NCBI RefSeq assembly: GCF_025787225.1
Contig: NZ_CP090958.1
Coordinates: 1,765,856-1,829,855, forward strand
Origin: Saxibacter everestensis
Lineage (GTDB): Bacteria; Actinomycetota; Actinomycetes; Actinomycetales; Brevibacteriaceae
Direction: 5' to 3'
DNA length: 64,000 nt
Position numbers and translations under genes: made by a program. Shown piece by piece: positions 42,802-52,821 of this stretch. The notes under the pieces were generated by a model. That model had not been told where the DNA came from. It saw only the letters and a program-made list of their open reading frames with translations, and searched no databases. Position 1 is the first letter of the stretch, and each line of letters opens with the position of its first letter.

Positions 42802-44114
42802 TCGGCGCCGCCTTCCTCGCTGATCACATGCGGTGTCCCCAGCGCCCCATCGGCCACGACCGGATGCCCGTACAGGAATGTGTGCCGGATCGATCCGCTG
42901 AGTTCGAGCCCGGCGAATGGCGTGTTCCGGCCGGCCGTGGCCATCGTTGCGGCATCCACGGTGAACTGCCGGTCGGGGTCGATCAGCACCAGTTGCGCGG
43001 CGTCACCGGCGGCGAGCCCGCCACCCTGCTGCTCCAGGCCGGCAATCTCGGCCGGCCGGGTCGACAGCACCCGGGCCAGGTCCGGCCAGGTCATCAGGCC
43101 GGTGTCGATCATCGCTTTTTTGACGATCGGCAGGGCGGTCTCCAGACCGACCATGCCCATTGCCGCGGCCGACCACTCGCAGCACTTGGCCTCTTCAGGG
43201 TGCGGGGCGTGATCGGTGGCAACGATGTCGATCGTCCCGTCGGCGAGCCCCTCGCGGACGGCTTCGACATCGCGCGCCGTTCGCAGCGGCGGGTTGACCT
43301 TGTAGACCGGGTCGAAGCTGCGCACCAGTTCATCCGTCAGCAGCAGATGGTGCGGCGTGACCTCGGCCGTGACATTCACCCCGCGGGACTTCGCCCAGCG
43401 GATGATGTCGACCGATCCGGCCGTCGACACGTGACAGATATGCAACCGGGAGCCGACGTGGTCGGCTAGCAGCACATCGCGGGCGATGATCGCCTCCTCG
43501 GCCACCGCTGGCCAACCAGGCAGTCCGAGAGTCGCGGAGACGGCGCCTTCGTGCATCTGGGCACCCTCGGTCAGCCGTGGCTCCTGGGCATGCTGCGCGA
43601 TGATGCCGTCGAATGCCTTCACGTATTCAAGTGCCCGGCGCATCAGCAGTGGGTCATGCACGCACATTCCGTCGTCGGAGAAAATGCGAACCCGGGCGGC
43701 CGATTCGGCCATCGCGCCGAGTTCGGAAAGTCTGGTCCCGGCCTGGCCGAGGGTAACGGCGCCTATCGGCCGCACTTCTGTGTAGCCGGCGCGCTGGCCG
43801 AGCCGCCAGACCTGTTCTACGACGCCTGCTGTGTCGGCGACCGGAGCGGTATTGGCCATTGCGTGCACCGCGGTGAAGCCACCCATCGCCGCGGCCCGTG
43901 ACCCGGAGAGCACCGTCTCGGCATCCTCGCGTCCCGGTTCGCGCAGGTGGGTGTGCAGGTCGACGAAGCCGGGCAACGCGATCAGGCCGGTTGCGTCGAT
44001 CTCGGTCGGCGTTTCGGCTCCTGGGCTGAATACATCGACGAACCGGCCATTCTCGATCCGGAAATCTGTGCCGGCTCCGCCAAGTGGGGACGCGTTACGG
44101 ATCAGGTAGGTCAT
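42789..44114 (-). CDS. pyrC: Dihydroorotase
   Basis: A 441-aa zinc-dependent amidohydrolase that cyclises carbamoyl aspartate to dihydroorotate. The metal ligands appear in [15 protein letters not shown] (HxH), in [12 protein letters not shown] and in [14 protein letters not shown] (Asp and His). [11 protein letters not shown]-type spacing in [15 protein letters not shown] supports the class I form. Overlaps pyrB by 4 bp. Confidence 0.96.
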   Translation of the reverse strand: MTYLIRNASPLGGAGTDFRIENGRFVDVFSPGAETPTEIDATGLIALPGFVDLHTHLREPGREDAETVLSGSRAAAMGGFTAVHAMANTAPVADTAGVVEQVWRLGQRAGYTEVRPIGAVTLGQAGTRLSELGAMAESAARVRIFSDDGMCVHDPLLMRRALEYVKAFDGIIAQHAQEPRLTEGAQMHEGAVSATLGLPGWPAVAEEAIIARDVLLADHVGSRLHICHVSTAGSVDIIRWAKSRGVNVTAEVTPHHLLLTDELVRSFDPVYKVNPPLRTARDVEAVREGLADGTIDIVATDHAPHPEEAKCCEWSAAAMGMVGLETALPIVKKAMIDTGLMTWPDLARVLSTRPAEIAGLEQQGGGLAAGDAAQLVLIDPDRQFTVDAATMATAGRNTPFAGLELSGSIRHTFLYGHPVVADGALGTPHVISEEGGAEWTA

Positions 44115-45091
44115 GGCAGCTCTTTCTGTGGGTGGTCCGCGGCAAGCAGCAGGTACAGCACGGCCATCCGGACCGAGACGCCGTTGGCGACCTGCTCGAT
44201 GACGGTCGACTGGGCCGAGTCGGCTGCGGCCGCGCAGATCTCGAAGCCACGGTTCATCGGGCCGGGATGCATGATCAGCGTCCGATCCGCCAAGCGGGAG
44301 AGTCTGGTCTCGCCGAGTCCCCAGCGTTTGGAGTACTCGCGCGCCGAGGGGAAGAACGATGCCTGCATGCGTTCCTGCTGCACCCGGAGCATCATGATCG
44401 CGTCCAGTGCCCCGTCGTCGATGACGCCGTCCAGGTCGTAGCTGACCTCGCAGGGCCAGGAGTCGACGCCGACCGGCAACAGCGTTGGTGGCGCCACCAG
44501 GGTTACCTCGGCGCCGAGCGTTCGCAGGAGGTGGACGTTCGACCGGGCGACCCGGGAGTGCAGAATGTCCCCGACGATCGCGACTCTAGCGCCGGCCAGG
44601 TCGGCACCGGTTGCTGCGGTGTTCCCGTCGCCTCCGACCAGATGACGTCGCATCGTGAAAGCGTCGAGCAATGCCTGGGTCGGATGTTCATGGGTGCCGT
44701 CTCCGGCGTTGACGATCCCGGCATCGATCCACCCGGCCTGTGCCAGCCTGGCCGGAGCGCCCGAGCCGGGGTGCCGGATCACCACGGCGTCGGCGCCCAT
44801 CGCTTCGAGAGTTTGCGCCGTGTCCTGCAGACTCTCGCCCTTGGACACGCTCGAGCCCTTGGCGGCGAAGTTGATCACGTCCGCCGACAGCCGCTTTGCC
44901 GCGGCTTCAAAGGAGATCCGGGTCCGGGTGGAGTCTTCGAAGAACAAATTCACCACGGTACGGCCGCGCAACGTAGGCAGCTTCTTGATATCCCGTCCGG
45001 AAACGGCGGCCATCTCTTCGGCGATGTCGAGCGTAGCGATGGCGTCTGCACGACTGAGGTCTGCGGTTGAAAGCAGGTGGCGGTAACTCAC
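44111..45091 (-). CDS. pyrB: Aspartate carbamoyltransferase catalytic chain
   Basis: A 326-aa enzyme that joins carbamoyl phosphate and aspartate. The carbamoyl-phosphate site is [25 protein letters not shown] and [19 protein letters not shown] are the other substrate segments. No pyrI is present, as expected in actinobacteria. Its start overlaps pyrR by 4 bp. Confidence 0.97.
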   Translation of the reverse strand: MSYRHLLSTADLSRADAIATLDIAEEMAAVSGRDIKKLPTLRGRTVVNLFFEDSTRTRISFEAAAKRLSADVINFAAKGSSVSKGESLQDTAQTLEAMGADAVVIRHPGSGAPARLAQAGWIDAGIVNAGDGTHEHPTQALLDAFTMRRHLVGGDGNTAATGADLAGARVAIVGDILHSRVARSNVHLLRTLGAEVTLVAPPTLLPVGVDSWPCEVSYDLDGVIDDGALDAIMMLRVQQERMQASFFPSAREYSKRWGLGETRLSRLADRTLIMHPGPMNRGFEICAAAADSAQSTVIEQVANGVSVRMAVLYLLLAADHPQKELP

Positions 45092-45636
45092 TGGTCACCG
45101 CCGGAAATCTCGACGGTGTCTTCGCCATCCAGCTCGGCAAGCCGGACCTGTACCCGCTCATCCGCGGCGGTTGGCAGGTTCTTTCCGACGTGATCGGCTC
45201 TGATCGGCAACTCGCGATGTCCGCGGTCGACCAGGACGGCGAGCCGCACCACGCGGGGGCGTCCCAGGTCCGAAAGCGCGTCCAAGGCGGAGCGAACGGT
45301 GCGCCCGGAGAACAGGACGTCATCGACGAGCACGACTGTCTTGTCGTCGATACCGCCCTGCGGGAGTTCAGTGGGAGAGATGCTCCGGATGGGCTGCCGG
45401 TGCAGGTCGTCGCGGTGCATCGTCACGTCGAGCGATCCGACGATGGCGTCGGCATCAACGCTGGGTTCGATCTCCGCAATCCGCTGAGCCAGCCGGCGAG
45501 CCAATGGGACGCCGCGGCTGGGAATGCCGAGAATGACCAGGTCCTCAGCGCCCTTGTTGTGCTCGAGGACTTCGTGCGCGATTCGGGCTATCGCCCTGCG
45601 GATTTCGGCAGCATCAAGCACTTGGCGTGCACGCAT
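45088..45636 (-). CDS. pyrR: PyrR pyrimidine operon regulator / uracil phosphoribosyltransferase
   Basis: A 182-aa phosphoribosyltransferase-fold protein with the PRPP loop [22 protein letters not shown]. In response to UMP it binds pyr mRNA and lowers expression of the operon; it may have weak UPRTase activity. It is the first gene of the operon pyrR-pyrB-pyrC-PH-like-carA-carB-pyrF. A PyrR-type RNA motif overlaps its own ribosome binding site, consistent with translational autoregulation. Confidence 0.95.
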   Translation of the reverse strand: MRARQVLDAAEIRRAIARIAHEVLEHNKGAEDLVILGIPSRGVPLARRLAQRIAEIEPSVDADAIVGSLDVTMHRDDLHRQPIRSISPTELPQGGIDDKTVVLVDDVLFSGRTVRSALDALSDLGRPRVVRLAVLVDRGHRELPIRADHVGKNLPTAADERVQVRLAELDGEDTVEISGGDQ

Positions 45637-45675
45637 GCGTCATCCCCCTTCCCCGCCTCACTGGACGGCACTTAA
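45637..45675 (-). promoter_or_regulatory. putative PyrR-binding RNA element at the pyrR ribosome binding site
   Basis: On minus the leader reads GTCCAGTGAGGC, then GGGGAAGGGGGATGAC just before the pyrR ATG. This resembles the conserved PyrR loop (UCCAGAGAGG followed by AAGG). The Shine-Dalgarno stretch GGGGGA is part of or next to the motif, so bound PyrR could block translation. No terminator-antiterminator pair is evident. Confidence 0.65.
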
Positions 45676-45720
45676 AGGAGCTGTGTTGCCACAACTGTAG
45701 CAACGCGTCAGACTCTGGAC

Positions 45721-46131
45721 CTAAAGGCCCAGGCTCGGCTTGAGGTCCATGATCCTGCCGAGCAGTCCGTTGACGAAGTTCGGCGACTCGTCGGTGGACA
45801 CCAGGCGTGCCAGGTCAACCGCCTCATCGAGTGCGACTTTGTCCGGCACATCGTCGTTGTAGAGCACCTCCCAGGCACCCACCCGCAGGATGGCCCGGTC
45901 AACTGCGGGCATCCGCTGCAGCGACCACCCCTGTGAGTAGGTTTCCAGGTACTCGTCGATCTCGTCCTGATGCGCCGCGACACCCTGCACGATTTCCGCG
46001 GCGTACGCGCGCATCGGGTATTCCGTGTCGGTGCTGCGTTCCTGCAACATAGCCAGCGGCGCGATCTCTCGCTGCTCCGCTTCGTACAGAACGTCCAGTG
46101 CGCGCTTACGCGCCTTGCTGCGGGCACTCAC
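45721..46131 (-). CDS. nusB: Transcription antitermination factor NusB
   Basis: A 136-aa all-helical RNA-binding protein that, with NusE (S10), supports rRNA antitermination. [52 protein letters not shown] and [11 protein letters not shown] are family signatures. It overlaps efp by 4 bp; the pair is conserved. Confidence 0.95.
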   Translation of the reverse strand: MSARSKARKRALDVLYEAEQREIAPLAMLQERSTDTEYPMRAYAAEIVQGVAAHQDEIDEYLETYSQGWSLQRMPAVDRAILRVGAWEVLYNDDVPDKVALDEAVDLARLVSTDESPNFVNGLLGRIMDLKPSLGL

Positions 46132-46691
46132 TCGTTAACGCGCCCCAGGTAGTCGCCGGAGCGGGTGTCGACCTTGATCTTGGTGCCCTGCTCAATGAAC
46201 AGCGGTACCTGGATCTCGTAACCTGTCTCCAGCGTCGCCGGCTTGGAGCCGCCGGTCGAGCGATCTCCCTGCATGCCAGGTTCGGTATAGGTGATCTCGA
46301 GGACGACGGACGGCGGCAGCTCGACGTAGAGCGCTGCGCCGTCGTGGAAGGCGATCTGGATAGTGTTGTTCTCAAGCAGGAAGTTGGCGGCCGATCCGAC
46401 CACCGTCTCGGTGATGCTGTACTGCTCGTAGTCGCTGTTGTCCATGAAGACGTAGTCGGTGCCGTCATGGTAGAGGTACTGCATATCGCGGCGATCGACG
46501 TTCGCGGTCTCGACCTTGGTGCCGGCGTTGAACGTCTTGTCGACGGTCTTGCCCGACAGCACGTTTTTCAGCTTGGTCCGGACGAACGCCGGACCTTTGC
46601 CGGGCTTGACGTGCTGGAACTCAGTGACAGACCACAGCTGCCCTTCCAGATTAAGCACCATGCCGTTTTTCAGATCATTAGTCGAAGCCAC
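46128..46691 (-). CDS. efp: Translation elongation factor P
   Basis: A 187-aa, three-domain protein that rescues ribosomes stalled at polyproline. The domain I loop reads [10 protein letters not shown] with K32 at the tip, the PGKGP form seen in actinobacterial EF-P, which is thought to work without modification. The C-terminal signature [36 protein letters not shown] is complete. It is followed by nusB with a 4-bp overlap. Confidence 0.96.
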   Translation of the reverse strand: MASTNDLKNGMVLNLEGQLWSVTEFQHVKPGKGPAFVRTKLKNVLSGKTVDKTFNAGTKVETANVDRRDMQYLYHDGTDYVFMDNSDYEQYSITETVVGSAANFLLENNTIQIAFHDGAALYVELPPSVVLEITYTEPGMQGDRSTGGSKPATLETGYEIQVPLFIEQGTKIKVDTRSGDYLGRVNE

Positions 46692-46711
46692 GCGATTTCT
46701 TTCCCTTGTCT

Positions 46712-46759
46712 AGCCCGAGTCTTATCCAGCCCGAGTCATATCCAGCCCGGGTCTTATCT
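46712..46759. repeat. three tandem 16-bp repeats upstream of efp
   Basis: AGCCCGAGTCTTATCC (46712-46727), AGCCCGAGTCATATCC (46728-46743) and AGCCCGGGTCTTATCT (46744-46759) lie end to end, 20 bp before the efp start. They could affect the efp promoter or leader, or be neutral slippage. The rest of the 46692-46851 gap shows only a weak CCTAGGTGA/TCACCCCAGG stem after aroQ. Confidence 0.75.
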
Positions 46760-46851
46760 GACCGAGCCTTGCCTGGCGGCGGGGGTCAGCCTGGGGTGAT
46801 TTTTTCGAACCTCACCTAGGGTACCCGGTCTGCGCATCAACCCATTAACCG

Positions 46852-47307
46852 TTAGCGGCGATCATCAGTCTCCGGCTCAACGGGCAGGCTCGAGATCGCC
46901 AGCCGGTAGGAATGAAAACCAAAGCCGGCGATGGTGCCGGTCGCAACACCGCTGATCACGCTGTTGTGCCGGAACGCCTCACGGCTGGCCGGGTTGGTCA
47001 GATGCACCTCGACGAGCGGCAGCCCGGAGCCGGACACCTGGGCACAGGCATCGCGCAGCGCGTAGGAGTAATGGGTGAACGCTGCCGGGTTCAGGATCAC
47101 CGGCGTCCGCGAATCGACCGCCTCGTATAGCCAGGAAATCAGCTCGGCCTCATCGTTGGTTTGGCGCACCTCGGCTGAGTAGCCGTGTGAAGCCGCCTGA
47201 TCGACACAGAATTTCGTCAGCGACACGAAATTCTGCGCGCCGTAGACGTCCGGTTCGCGGCTGCCGAGCCGGCCGAGATTGGGCCCGTTGAGTATCAGAA
47301 CGCGCAT
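46852..47307 (-). CDS. aroQ: 3-dehydroquinate dehydratase, type II
   Basis: A 151-aa dodecameric enzyme of the shikimate pathway. The active-site residues are seen in LNGPNLGRLGSREPDVYG (Arg and Tyr), ILNPAAFTHYSYALRDA (Asn and His), VEVHLTNP and FRHNSVISG. The ATG at 47307 is the family start; a TTG three codons earlier is less likely. It is separated from aroB by the membrane protein gene. Confidence 0.95.
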   Translation of the reverse strand: MRVLILNGPNLGRLGSREPDVYGAQNFVSLTKFCVDQAASHGYSAEVRQTNDEAELISWLYEAVDSRTPVILNPAAFTHYSYALRDACAQVSGSGLPLVEVHLTNPASREAFRHNSVISGVATGTIAGFGFHSYRLAISSLPVEPETDDRR

Positions 47308-47332
47308 AGTGGCCAACTATAGCTTTCGCCAT

Positions 47333-48124
47333 TCATCCGGTCGTTTCCTGATCTGCGGGCCGGGCCCTGTAGGCGAAGGCCATCCACCACCAGAGCAACG
47401 CACTTATCGCGATGACGAGAAGCAATCCGAGCACGCTGAGACCGATGCCGAGTGCACCAAGTGCCGCGAATTGGCCGGACACTGCATCCTGATCGGCCCC
47501 ACCTGCCTCGATACTGGAGCCAACGGCGACCATGGCAACCACGAACATACTGGATAGCACGGTCCAGGCAAGCGGCCAGAGGAAAACTGAAAGTAGCAGG
47601 TTGACGCCGAAGTTGATGCCGGTGCCGGACCACGACACGGCTTTCGGCCGATGGACGTCTGCAGCACGCATCACCGCCCGGCCGATCCAGAGCCCGGCCA
47701 GAAAGAATGCCACACCGACGAAGCAGGCGGCCACCGTGATCGCGGCTGCGACGATCCAGCCGGACCGGTCCAGCCCGGCGAACAGACTCTCTGACTCGCT
47801 CAACTCGCCAGTGGCCTCGACAAAAGCGGCGAACATAACGAAGGCCAGAACACTGCCGACAGCTCCGAGAACAGTGATGCCAAGCAGCTGCAGCGGCCCG
47901 GCGATGCCACCGGCCCAAAGCGCCGCGGAACGTTGCCGCCGAGACAACGGCGGCCTGGGCGGCCGGTACACCGGCGGATACGGCTGGTAGTAGACCGGCT
48001 GGTAATACACCGGCTGGTAGTAGGCCGGCTGCTGGTAATAGGGCTGCTGCGGCCCGTACCCCGGCGGTCGACCATAGGGCTGGGGAGCGGGCGGCGGCCG
48101 GTTGGGTTCAGGTGGCAGCGTCAT
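47333..48124 (-). CDS. Pro/Tyr-rich membrane protein between aroQ and aroB
   Basis: This 263-aa protein begins with about 60 residues rich in Pro, Tyr and Gln, including repeats of YYQPVYYQPVYYQPYPP. About four membrane helices follow (roughly 70-95, 110-140, 160-195 and 215-245). Such PxxY-rich N-terminal tails are frequent in actinobacterial envelope proteins. No enzymatic motif was seen and the family was not recognised. It lies 15 bp after aroB, so it is probably co-transcribed, but there is no evidence for a role in aromatic synthesis. Confidence 0.75.
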   Translation of the reverse strand: MTLPPEPNRPPPAPQPYGRPPGYGPQQPYYQQPAYYQPVYYQPVYYQPYPPVYRPPRPPLSRRQRSAALWAGGIAGPLQLLGITVLGAVGSVLAFVMFAAFVEATGELSESESLFAGLDRSGWIVAAAITVAACFVGVAFFLAGLWIGRAVMRAADVHRPKAVSWSGTGINFGVNLLLSVFLWPLAWTVLSSMFVVAMVAVGSSIEAGGADQDAVSGQFAALGALGIGLSVLGLLLVIAISALLWWWMAFAYRARPADQETTG

Positions 48125-48139
48125 AGCTTCAGATTCTAG

Positions 48140-49270
48140 TCAGCCCAGCTGGACCGCGCCGCCGCGTGGCGCCTCGGCTGCAACCTCCTGGAATGCTGCA
48201 AACAGCAGTGCGGGATCCGGGCCTTCAAGGGTAGTTGGCCGGGCCAGGTCATCGAGCACCACGAAACGCAGCAGTGCACCGCGGGCCTTCTTGTCGCGTT
48301 TCATCGAGTCCAGCAACTGGTGCCAACGGTCGGCGCGGTAGGTCAGGGGCAGCCCGAGCTTGCGCAGGATATCGCGTTGCCGGTCCACTACGGCGTCCGG
48401 AAGTCCCCTGGTGAGGCTGGACAACTCGGCGGCAAACATCATGCCGACCGAAACTGCGGCACCGTGCCGCCACTGGTACCGTTCGGCAAGCTCAATTGCG
48501 TGGCCGAGCGTGTGCCCGTAATTCAGGATCTCCCGGCGACCGGTCTCCTTGAGGTCCTCGCTGACCACGGAGGCCTTCACCGCGATGGCCCGCTCGATCA
48601 GTTCGCGCAGCACGGCGCCGCCGTGGTCCGAGATGTCGTCGAGCGAATTGTTCTCCAGCAGGTCCAGGATTGCGGGATCGGCGATGAATCCGGCCTTGAC
48701 CACCTCGGCCATTCCGGTGAACAACTCGTTTCTTGGCAGCGTCGCCAGCGTGTCGACATCGACGACGACGCCGGCAGGCGGGTGGAAGGCGCCGACCAGG
48801 TTCTTCCCTTCGGCCGTGTTGATTCCGGTCTTGCCACCGACGGCGGCGTCGACCATGCCAAGCAGGGTTGTCGGCACGTGCACCACCTTGACGCCTCGAA
48901 GCCAGGAGGCGGCGACAAAGCCGGCCAGGTCGCTCACCGCTCCCCCGCCGACCGAAACGACGGCGTCGGACCGGGTGAAGTCGGACTGACCGAGAACGCC
49001 CCAGCAGAACGCGGCGACCTGAATGTGCTTGGCCTCCTCGGCATCTGGAATCTCGGCCGCCACGGCCTCGTACCCGCTAGCGGCAAGATCCTCGCGCACG
49101 GCATCGCCAGTGGTGCGCAGGGCGCGCGGGTAGACCACCAGGACCTTCCTGACGTGCTCGCCGAGCAGGCCGGGAAGCTCACCGAGCAGGCTGCTGCCGA
49201 CCAGAACCGGATAGCTCTGGTCGCCACCGACCTCGATCCGGCGTGGTTCCGCTGCGTTCTCGCTACTCAC
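48140..49270 (-). CDS. aroB: 3-dehydroquinate synthase
   Basis: A 376-aa NAD- and zinc-dependent enzyme, the second step of the shikimate pathway. The NAD-binding [20 protein letters not shown], the catalytic [20 protein letters not shown] and the metal-binding [11 protein letters not shown] are present. It overlaps aroK by 4 bp. Confidence 0.96.
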   Translation of the reverse strand: MSSENAAEPRRIEVGGDQSYPVLVGSSLLGELPGLLGEHVRKVLVVYPRALRTTGDAVREDLAASGYEAVAAEIPDAEEAKHIQVAAFCWGVLGQSDFTRSDAVVSVGGGAVSDLAGFVAASWLRGVKVVHVPTTLLGMVDAAVGGKTGINTAEGKNLVGAFHPPAGVVVDVDTLATLPRNELFTGMAEVVKAGFIADPAILDLLENNSLDDISDHGGAVLRELIERAIAVKASVVSEDLKETGRREILNYGHTLGHAIELAERYQWRHGAAVSVGMMFAAELSSLTRGLPDAVVDRQRDILRKLGLPLTYRADRWHQLLDSMKRDKKARGALLRFVVLDDLARPTTLEGPDPALLFAAFQEVAAEAPRGGAVQLG

Positions 49271-49908
49271 TGGTTCTCCGTTCGTGGTGTCTGTTCAGGT
49301 TCCCGGGCCAGGTCCTGCAGGTAGCTTTTTGTGTGGACCGAGGCGATGGCCTCAAGGATGCGCGAAACCACCGCTCCCGGTGGCGCGTTGGACGCTGTCA
49401 CAGTGACGCTCGCGACCTCGTGGTACAACGGGGTGCGTTCCTTCACGATTGCCCGCCAGCGGTCCAGCGCAGTGGCAGACTCCGAGTTGAGCAGCGGCCG
49501 GGAATTGTTGTTGATCCGGGTGGCCACCGTCTCGGCATCGATGTCGATCAGCACGACGATAACGCTCGGGTGCTTGAGCTGCGCCCTGGTGTCAGGGTGC
49601 AGGATGGCGCCACCGCCGAGTGAGACGACGCCGGGCCGGCGGACGAGTTCCTGGATCGCGTCATCGACTGTCTGGCGCTCCAGGTCGCGGAATCCATCTT
49701 CGCCGTACACGAGGAAGAGGTCTCCGATGGTGCCCCACTTCGCGACCAGCATCGCGTCGGTGTCCCGCATGCTGACGTCCAGCTTCTCGGACAACATCCG
49801 GCCCACCGTGGTCTTTCCAGCAGCTGGCGGTCCGATCAGCACGATGCGGGCCGGTGGCCGGGCAGACGGATTGAGCGGCGGTGACGGTTTGGGAACTGGT
49901 CTGGACAT
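49267..49908 (-). CDS. aroK: Shikimate kinase
   Basis: A 213-aa kinase with P-loop [14 protein letters not shown], the shikimate-binding DTDAMLVAK and RDLERQTV, and [12 protein letters not shown]. The ATG at 49908 gives [11 protein letters not shown], a proline-rich tail of about 20 residues before the fold. The frame upstream of it is a shadow of aroC. The C-terminus is about 25 residues longer than usual. Located between aroC (2-bp gap) and aroB (4-bp overlap). Confidence 0.95.
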   Translation of the reverse strand: MSRPVPKPSPPLNPSARPPARIVLIGPPAAGKTTVGRMLSEKLDVSMRDTDAMLVAKWGTIGDLFLVYGEDGFRDLERQTVDDAIQELVRRPGVVSLGGGAILHPDTRAQLKHPSVIVVLIDIDAETVATRINNNSRPLLNSESATALDRWRAIVKERTPLYHEVASVTVTASNAPPGAVVSRILEAIASVHTKSYLQDLAREPEQTPRTENQ

Positions 49909-49910
49909 CG

Positions 49911-51098
49911 CTAACTCTGCAGAGTTGCCGGGATGTTCCGCCGGTAGGTGTCGATATTGCGTGCGGTCTCGGCCACCGAGTCCCCGCCGAACTTCTCCAC
50001 GACGGCGTCCGCAACGACCAGGGCGACCATGGCTTCCGCCACGACGCCGGCCGCAGGAACCGCGCAGACATCCGAGCGTTGATGGTGGGCCTTGGCGTTC
50101 TGCCCGGTTGCGACATCGACTGTGGCCAGGGCGCGCGGAACAGTCGCAATCGGCTTCATCGCCGCCCGAACCCGCAAGACATCTCCGGTGGACATGCCGC
50201 CCTCGGTTCCGCCGGCACGACCGGTCGAGCGTCCGATCCTGCCGCCGGTGGTCTGAATTTCGTCGTGTGCCTGGCTGCCGCGCCGGGCGGCGGTGCGGAA
50301 ACCATCGCCGATTTCGACGCCCTTGATTGCCTGGATCCCCATCAGGGCTCCGGCGAGCCGGGAGTCGAGCCGGCGATCCCAGTGCACATGCGAGCCCAGG
50401 CCGGGAGGAGTGCCGTACGCGAGCACCTCTACGACTCCGCCGAGGGTGTCGCCGGCTTTTTTGGCGTCGTCGACCTCGGCGACCATCCGGGCCGAGGTGT
50501 CCTGATCGAAGCAACGCATCGGATCGGCATCCAGAGCGTCGACATTGTCTGCGGTAGGCAGCTCGGTACCCTCGGGGACCATGACGGGACCGATGCCGAC
50601 GGTGTGCGAGACCAGCGTGATCCCGAGCTCGGCGAGGAAGGAAGACGCGACGGCGCCGAGAGCGACCCGGGTCGCCGTCTCCCGTGCGGAGGCACGTTCG
50701 AGCACGGGCCGCGCCTCGTCGAAACCATACTTCTGCATGCCGACCAGGTCGGCGTGGCCGGGCCGTGGCCGGGTCAAGGGTGCGTTACGCGCCTGTTCGG
50801 CGAGTTCATCGGGATCGACCGGGTCGGCGGACATCACCTGTTCCCACTTCGGCCATTCGGTGTTTCCGACCTCGATGGCGACCGGGCCGCCCTGGGTCCG
50901 TCCATGCCGGACGCCCCCGATCAGCCGCACGGCGTCCTGTTCGAACGACATCCGGGCGCCGCGACCATAGCCGAGCCGACGGCGGGCCAGTGCGGCCTGG
51001 ACCTCCTCAGTCGTGATGGGCACGTGGGCCGGAAGGCCCTCAAGAATTCCGACGAGGGCAGGGCCGTGTGATTCCCCTGCGGTAAGCCAACGCAACAT
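49911..51098 (-). CDS. aroC: Chorismate synthase
   Basis: A 395-aa FMN-dependent lyase that makes chorismate from [32 protein letters not shown], the FMN-contact [15 protein letters not shown] and [15 protein letters not shown], and the C-terminal [22 protein letters not shown] are hallmark segments. The ATG at 51098 is the family start; an upstream in-frame codon was rejected. Confidence 0.97.
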   Translation of the reverse strand: MLRWLTAGESHGPALVGILEGLPAHVPITTEEVQAALARRRLGYGRGARMSFEQDAVRLIGGVRHGRTQGGPVAIEVGNTEWPKWEQVMSADPVDPDELAEQARNAPLTRPRPGHADLVGMQKYGFDEARPVLERASARETATRVALGAVASSFLAELGITLVSHTVGIGPVMVPEGTELPTADNVDALDADPMRCFDQDTSARMVAEVDDAKKAGDTLGGVVEVLAYGTPPGLGSHVHWDRRLDSRLAGALMGIQAIKGVEIGDGFRTAARRGSQAHDEIQTTGGRIGRSTGRAGGTEGGMSTGDVLRVRAAMKPIATVPRALATVDVATGQNAKAHHQRSDVCAVPAAGVVAEAMVALVVADAVVEKFGGDSVAETARNIDTYRRNIPATLQS

Positions 51099-51100
51099 AG

Positions 51101-51835
51101 TCACGATCCTACTGAAAGCCAGAGGCTGCCGATGACGGCCGTCCACGCACCGAGCAGCAGGAACGGGCCATAGGCGATCGGATCGGTGCCACGGCGGCGT
51201 TTCGTCACGAGCAGGGCGGCTGCGGCGAGCCCGGCGAACAACACGCCGGCATAGACCGCGCCGATCACGGTGAGCCAGGAGCTGAAGCCGGTGATGATGC
51301 CGATCGGCAGCATCAGTTTCACGTCGCCAAGGCCAAGGCCTGACCGCGGAATCAGGTAGATCACCGCGAACAAGCCGGCCAGCAGGATAGCGGCAAGGAA
51401 CGGTCTGAGCAGTTCCGGCGCGGGGAGCGCAAAGCCGGCACCTGTCAGCGCGCCCACCCCGGCCAGCAGCAGGACCAGCCCGGTCATCGGGAGAACTATC
51501 CGGTCAGGCAACCGGTGCAGCCTGACGTCGAAGTAGGCCAACGCCGGCGTCGCTCCGGCCAGAACGGCCACCGCCGTCATTTGGGCTGCCATCCGCAGTG
51601 TCAGCATCGGCTGGGGGTCGATGGCGGCTTCCGCCACTGGGCCTCTGCTCAGCAGATAACCGCCGCACAGCACCGCGGCGACAACTGCCGTGACGATCTG
51701 CCAGCGCAGCGGCGCGCGTCGACCCGGCCAGCCGAGCAGCGGCCAGTCCTGGTCGCCGACGATCTTCCGGGCGAAAGCGCCGATCAGCAGGGACACTCCG
51801 ATGGCAACAATCAAACCCAGGAACGCGTCAGGCAT
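51101..51835 (-). CDS. Prepilin peptidase (A24 family, short form)
   Basis: A 244-aa membrane aspartyl protease with six to seven predicted helices. The two catalytic aspartates are D103 in [12 protein letters not shown] and D171 in [11 protein letters not shown] (the GxGDxKL motif). The N-terminal cysteine-rich methylation domain of PilD is absent, as in short actinobacterial forms that process Flp/Tad or type IV pilins. No pilin genes are nearby. It overlaps aroE by 8 bp and ends two bases before the aroC start. Confidence 0.88.
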   Translation of the reverse strand: MPDAFLGLIVAIGVSLLIGAFARKIVGDQDWPLLGWPGRRAPLRWQIVTAVVAAVLCGGYLLSRGPVAEAAIDPQPMLTLRMAAQMTAVAVLAGATPALAYFDVRLHRLPDRIVLPMTGLVLLLAGVGALTGAGFALPAPELLRPFLAAILLAGLFAVIYLIPRSGLGLGDVKLMLPIGIITGFSSWLTVIGAVYAGVLFAGLAAAALLVTKRRRGTDPIAYGPFLLLGAWTAVIGSLWLSVGS

Positions 51836-52820
51836 CGTTGGCTGAGCCGTCGGCGCTGGGGTCGTTGCCGGGCTGATCATTGGAGATCTCGGCAAGCATC
51901 GCGGTTTCGACCCGATGCCGGATCTCTTCCTCGGCCAGGCCATGCAGCGGGTCGCTGTGATCGGCGATCCTGGCCGCGGCGCGGGCAAATAGCACGAACT
52001 GCTCCACAGCCTGGAACACCAGCATGTTCAATCCGTCTATCGGCACGGCGCCGGATTGCTGCCAGGCGATCAGCAGCGGACTGAGTCGTCGGGCGTAGGC
52101 GACGTCGAGCAGTGCGCGGGATGAATCGGCCACGATTTCATCGTCGGGAGCGATGACGTCGTAGGGCAGGATACGGGCGCTGAGCTCGTCGGCCGCGCCC
52201 GCGGGAAGGGTCGAGATGACCGAGTCGTGCTCGGCAGGTTCCCAGTCGTCGAGCGGCCGCACTGAAAGACTCGCACCCAGCAGGTCCGCCGTCCGTTTCA
52301 CTGCCTCGGTCCTGGCGAGATTCCGCACGAATACCTGAATCTCGCCGGCGCCGAGGCCGATCAGCGCCGCAACGGCGGACGCCGCGGTGGCGCCGCCGCC
52401 AAGCACTGCGGGCCGGTCGAACCGCGCATCAGGAGCGACGAACCGGAAGGCACGCTCGATGCCGAGCACATCTGTGTTGTACACCTGGCCCCTGCCGGGA
52501 ACGGCGTCGCGCCCCGCAGTGGCCGAGCCGGCAAGCACGACGGTGTTACCGGCGGCAGTCGCGGCGGCGACCCGGTCGACCTCACCGGCAGTCTGGTGCA
52601 AGCGGATCAGTTCCTGCTTCAGCGGCATGGTCAACGAGAAGCCAAGGAAATCGGCGTGCTCGGTCAGGAAGTCGCCGAGCTGATCGGCATCCAGTTCATA
52701 CGCCTCGTATTGCCAGTCGTTGAAGCCGCAGGCGGCATAGCCGGCGCGGTGCAGCCGAGGAGACAGGGTGTGCGAGATCGGCTTGCCGAGCACACCGGCC
52801 CGGAACCGGTCCTTGCCCAC
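51828..52820 (-). CDS. aroE: Shikimate dehydrogenase
   Basis: A 330-aa NADPH enzyme of the shikimate pathway. The substrate-binding LGKPISHTLSPRLHRAG, catalytic K68 in TMPLKQ and D117 in NTDVLG are present. The NADP loop is VLGGGATAASAVAALIGLG. It is about 40 residues longer than usual because of an acidic tail ([20 protein letters not shown]). One base separates it from mltG. Confidence 0.95.
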   Translation of the reverse strand: MGKDRFRAGVLGKPISHTLSPRLHRAGYAACGFNDWQYEAYELDADQLGDFLTEHADFLGFSLTMPLKQELIRLHQTAGEVDRVAAATAAGNTVVLAGSATAGRDAVPGRGQVYNTDVLGIERAFRFVAPDARFDRPAVLGGGATAASAVAALIGLGAGEIQVFVRNLARTEAVKRTADLLGASLSVRPLDDWEPAEHDSVISTLPAGAADELSARILPYDVIAPDDEIVADSSRALLDVAYARRLSPLLIAWQQSGAVPIDGLNMLVFQAVEQFVLFARAAARIADHSDPLHGLAEEEIRHRVETAMLAEISNDQPGNDPSADGSANDA

Positions 52821-52821
52821 C

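Noticed and set aside
49909-50514. Extended start of shikimate kinase
   Set aside because: The extension is an antiframe of aroC with Arg/Gly-rich composition; the P-loop position fits the ATG at 49908.
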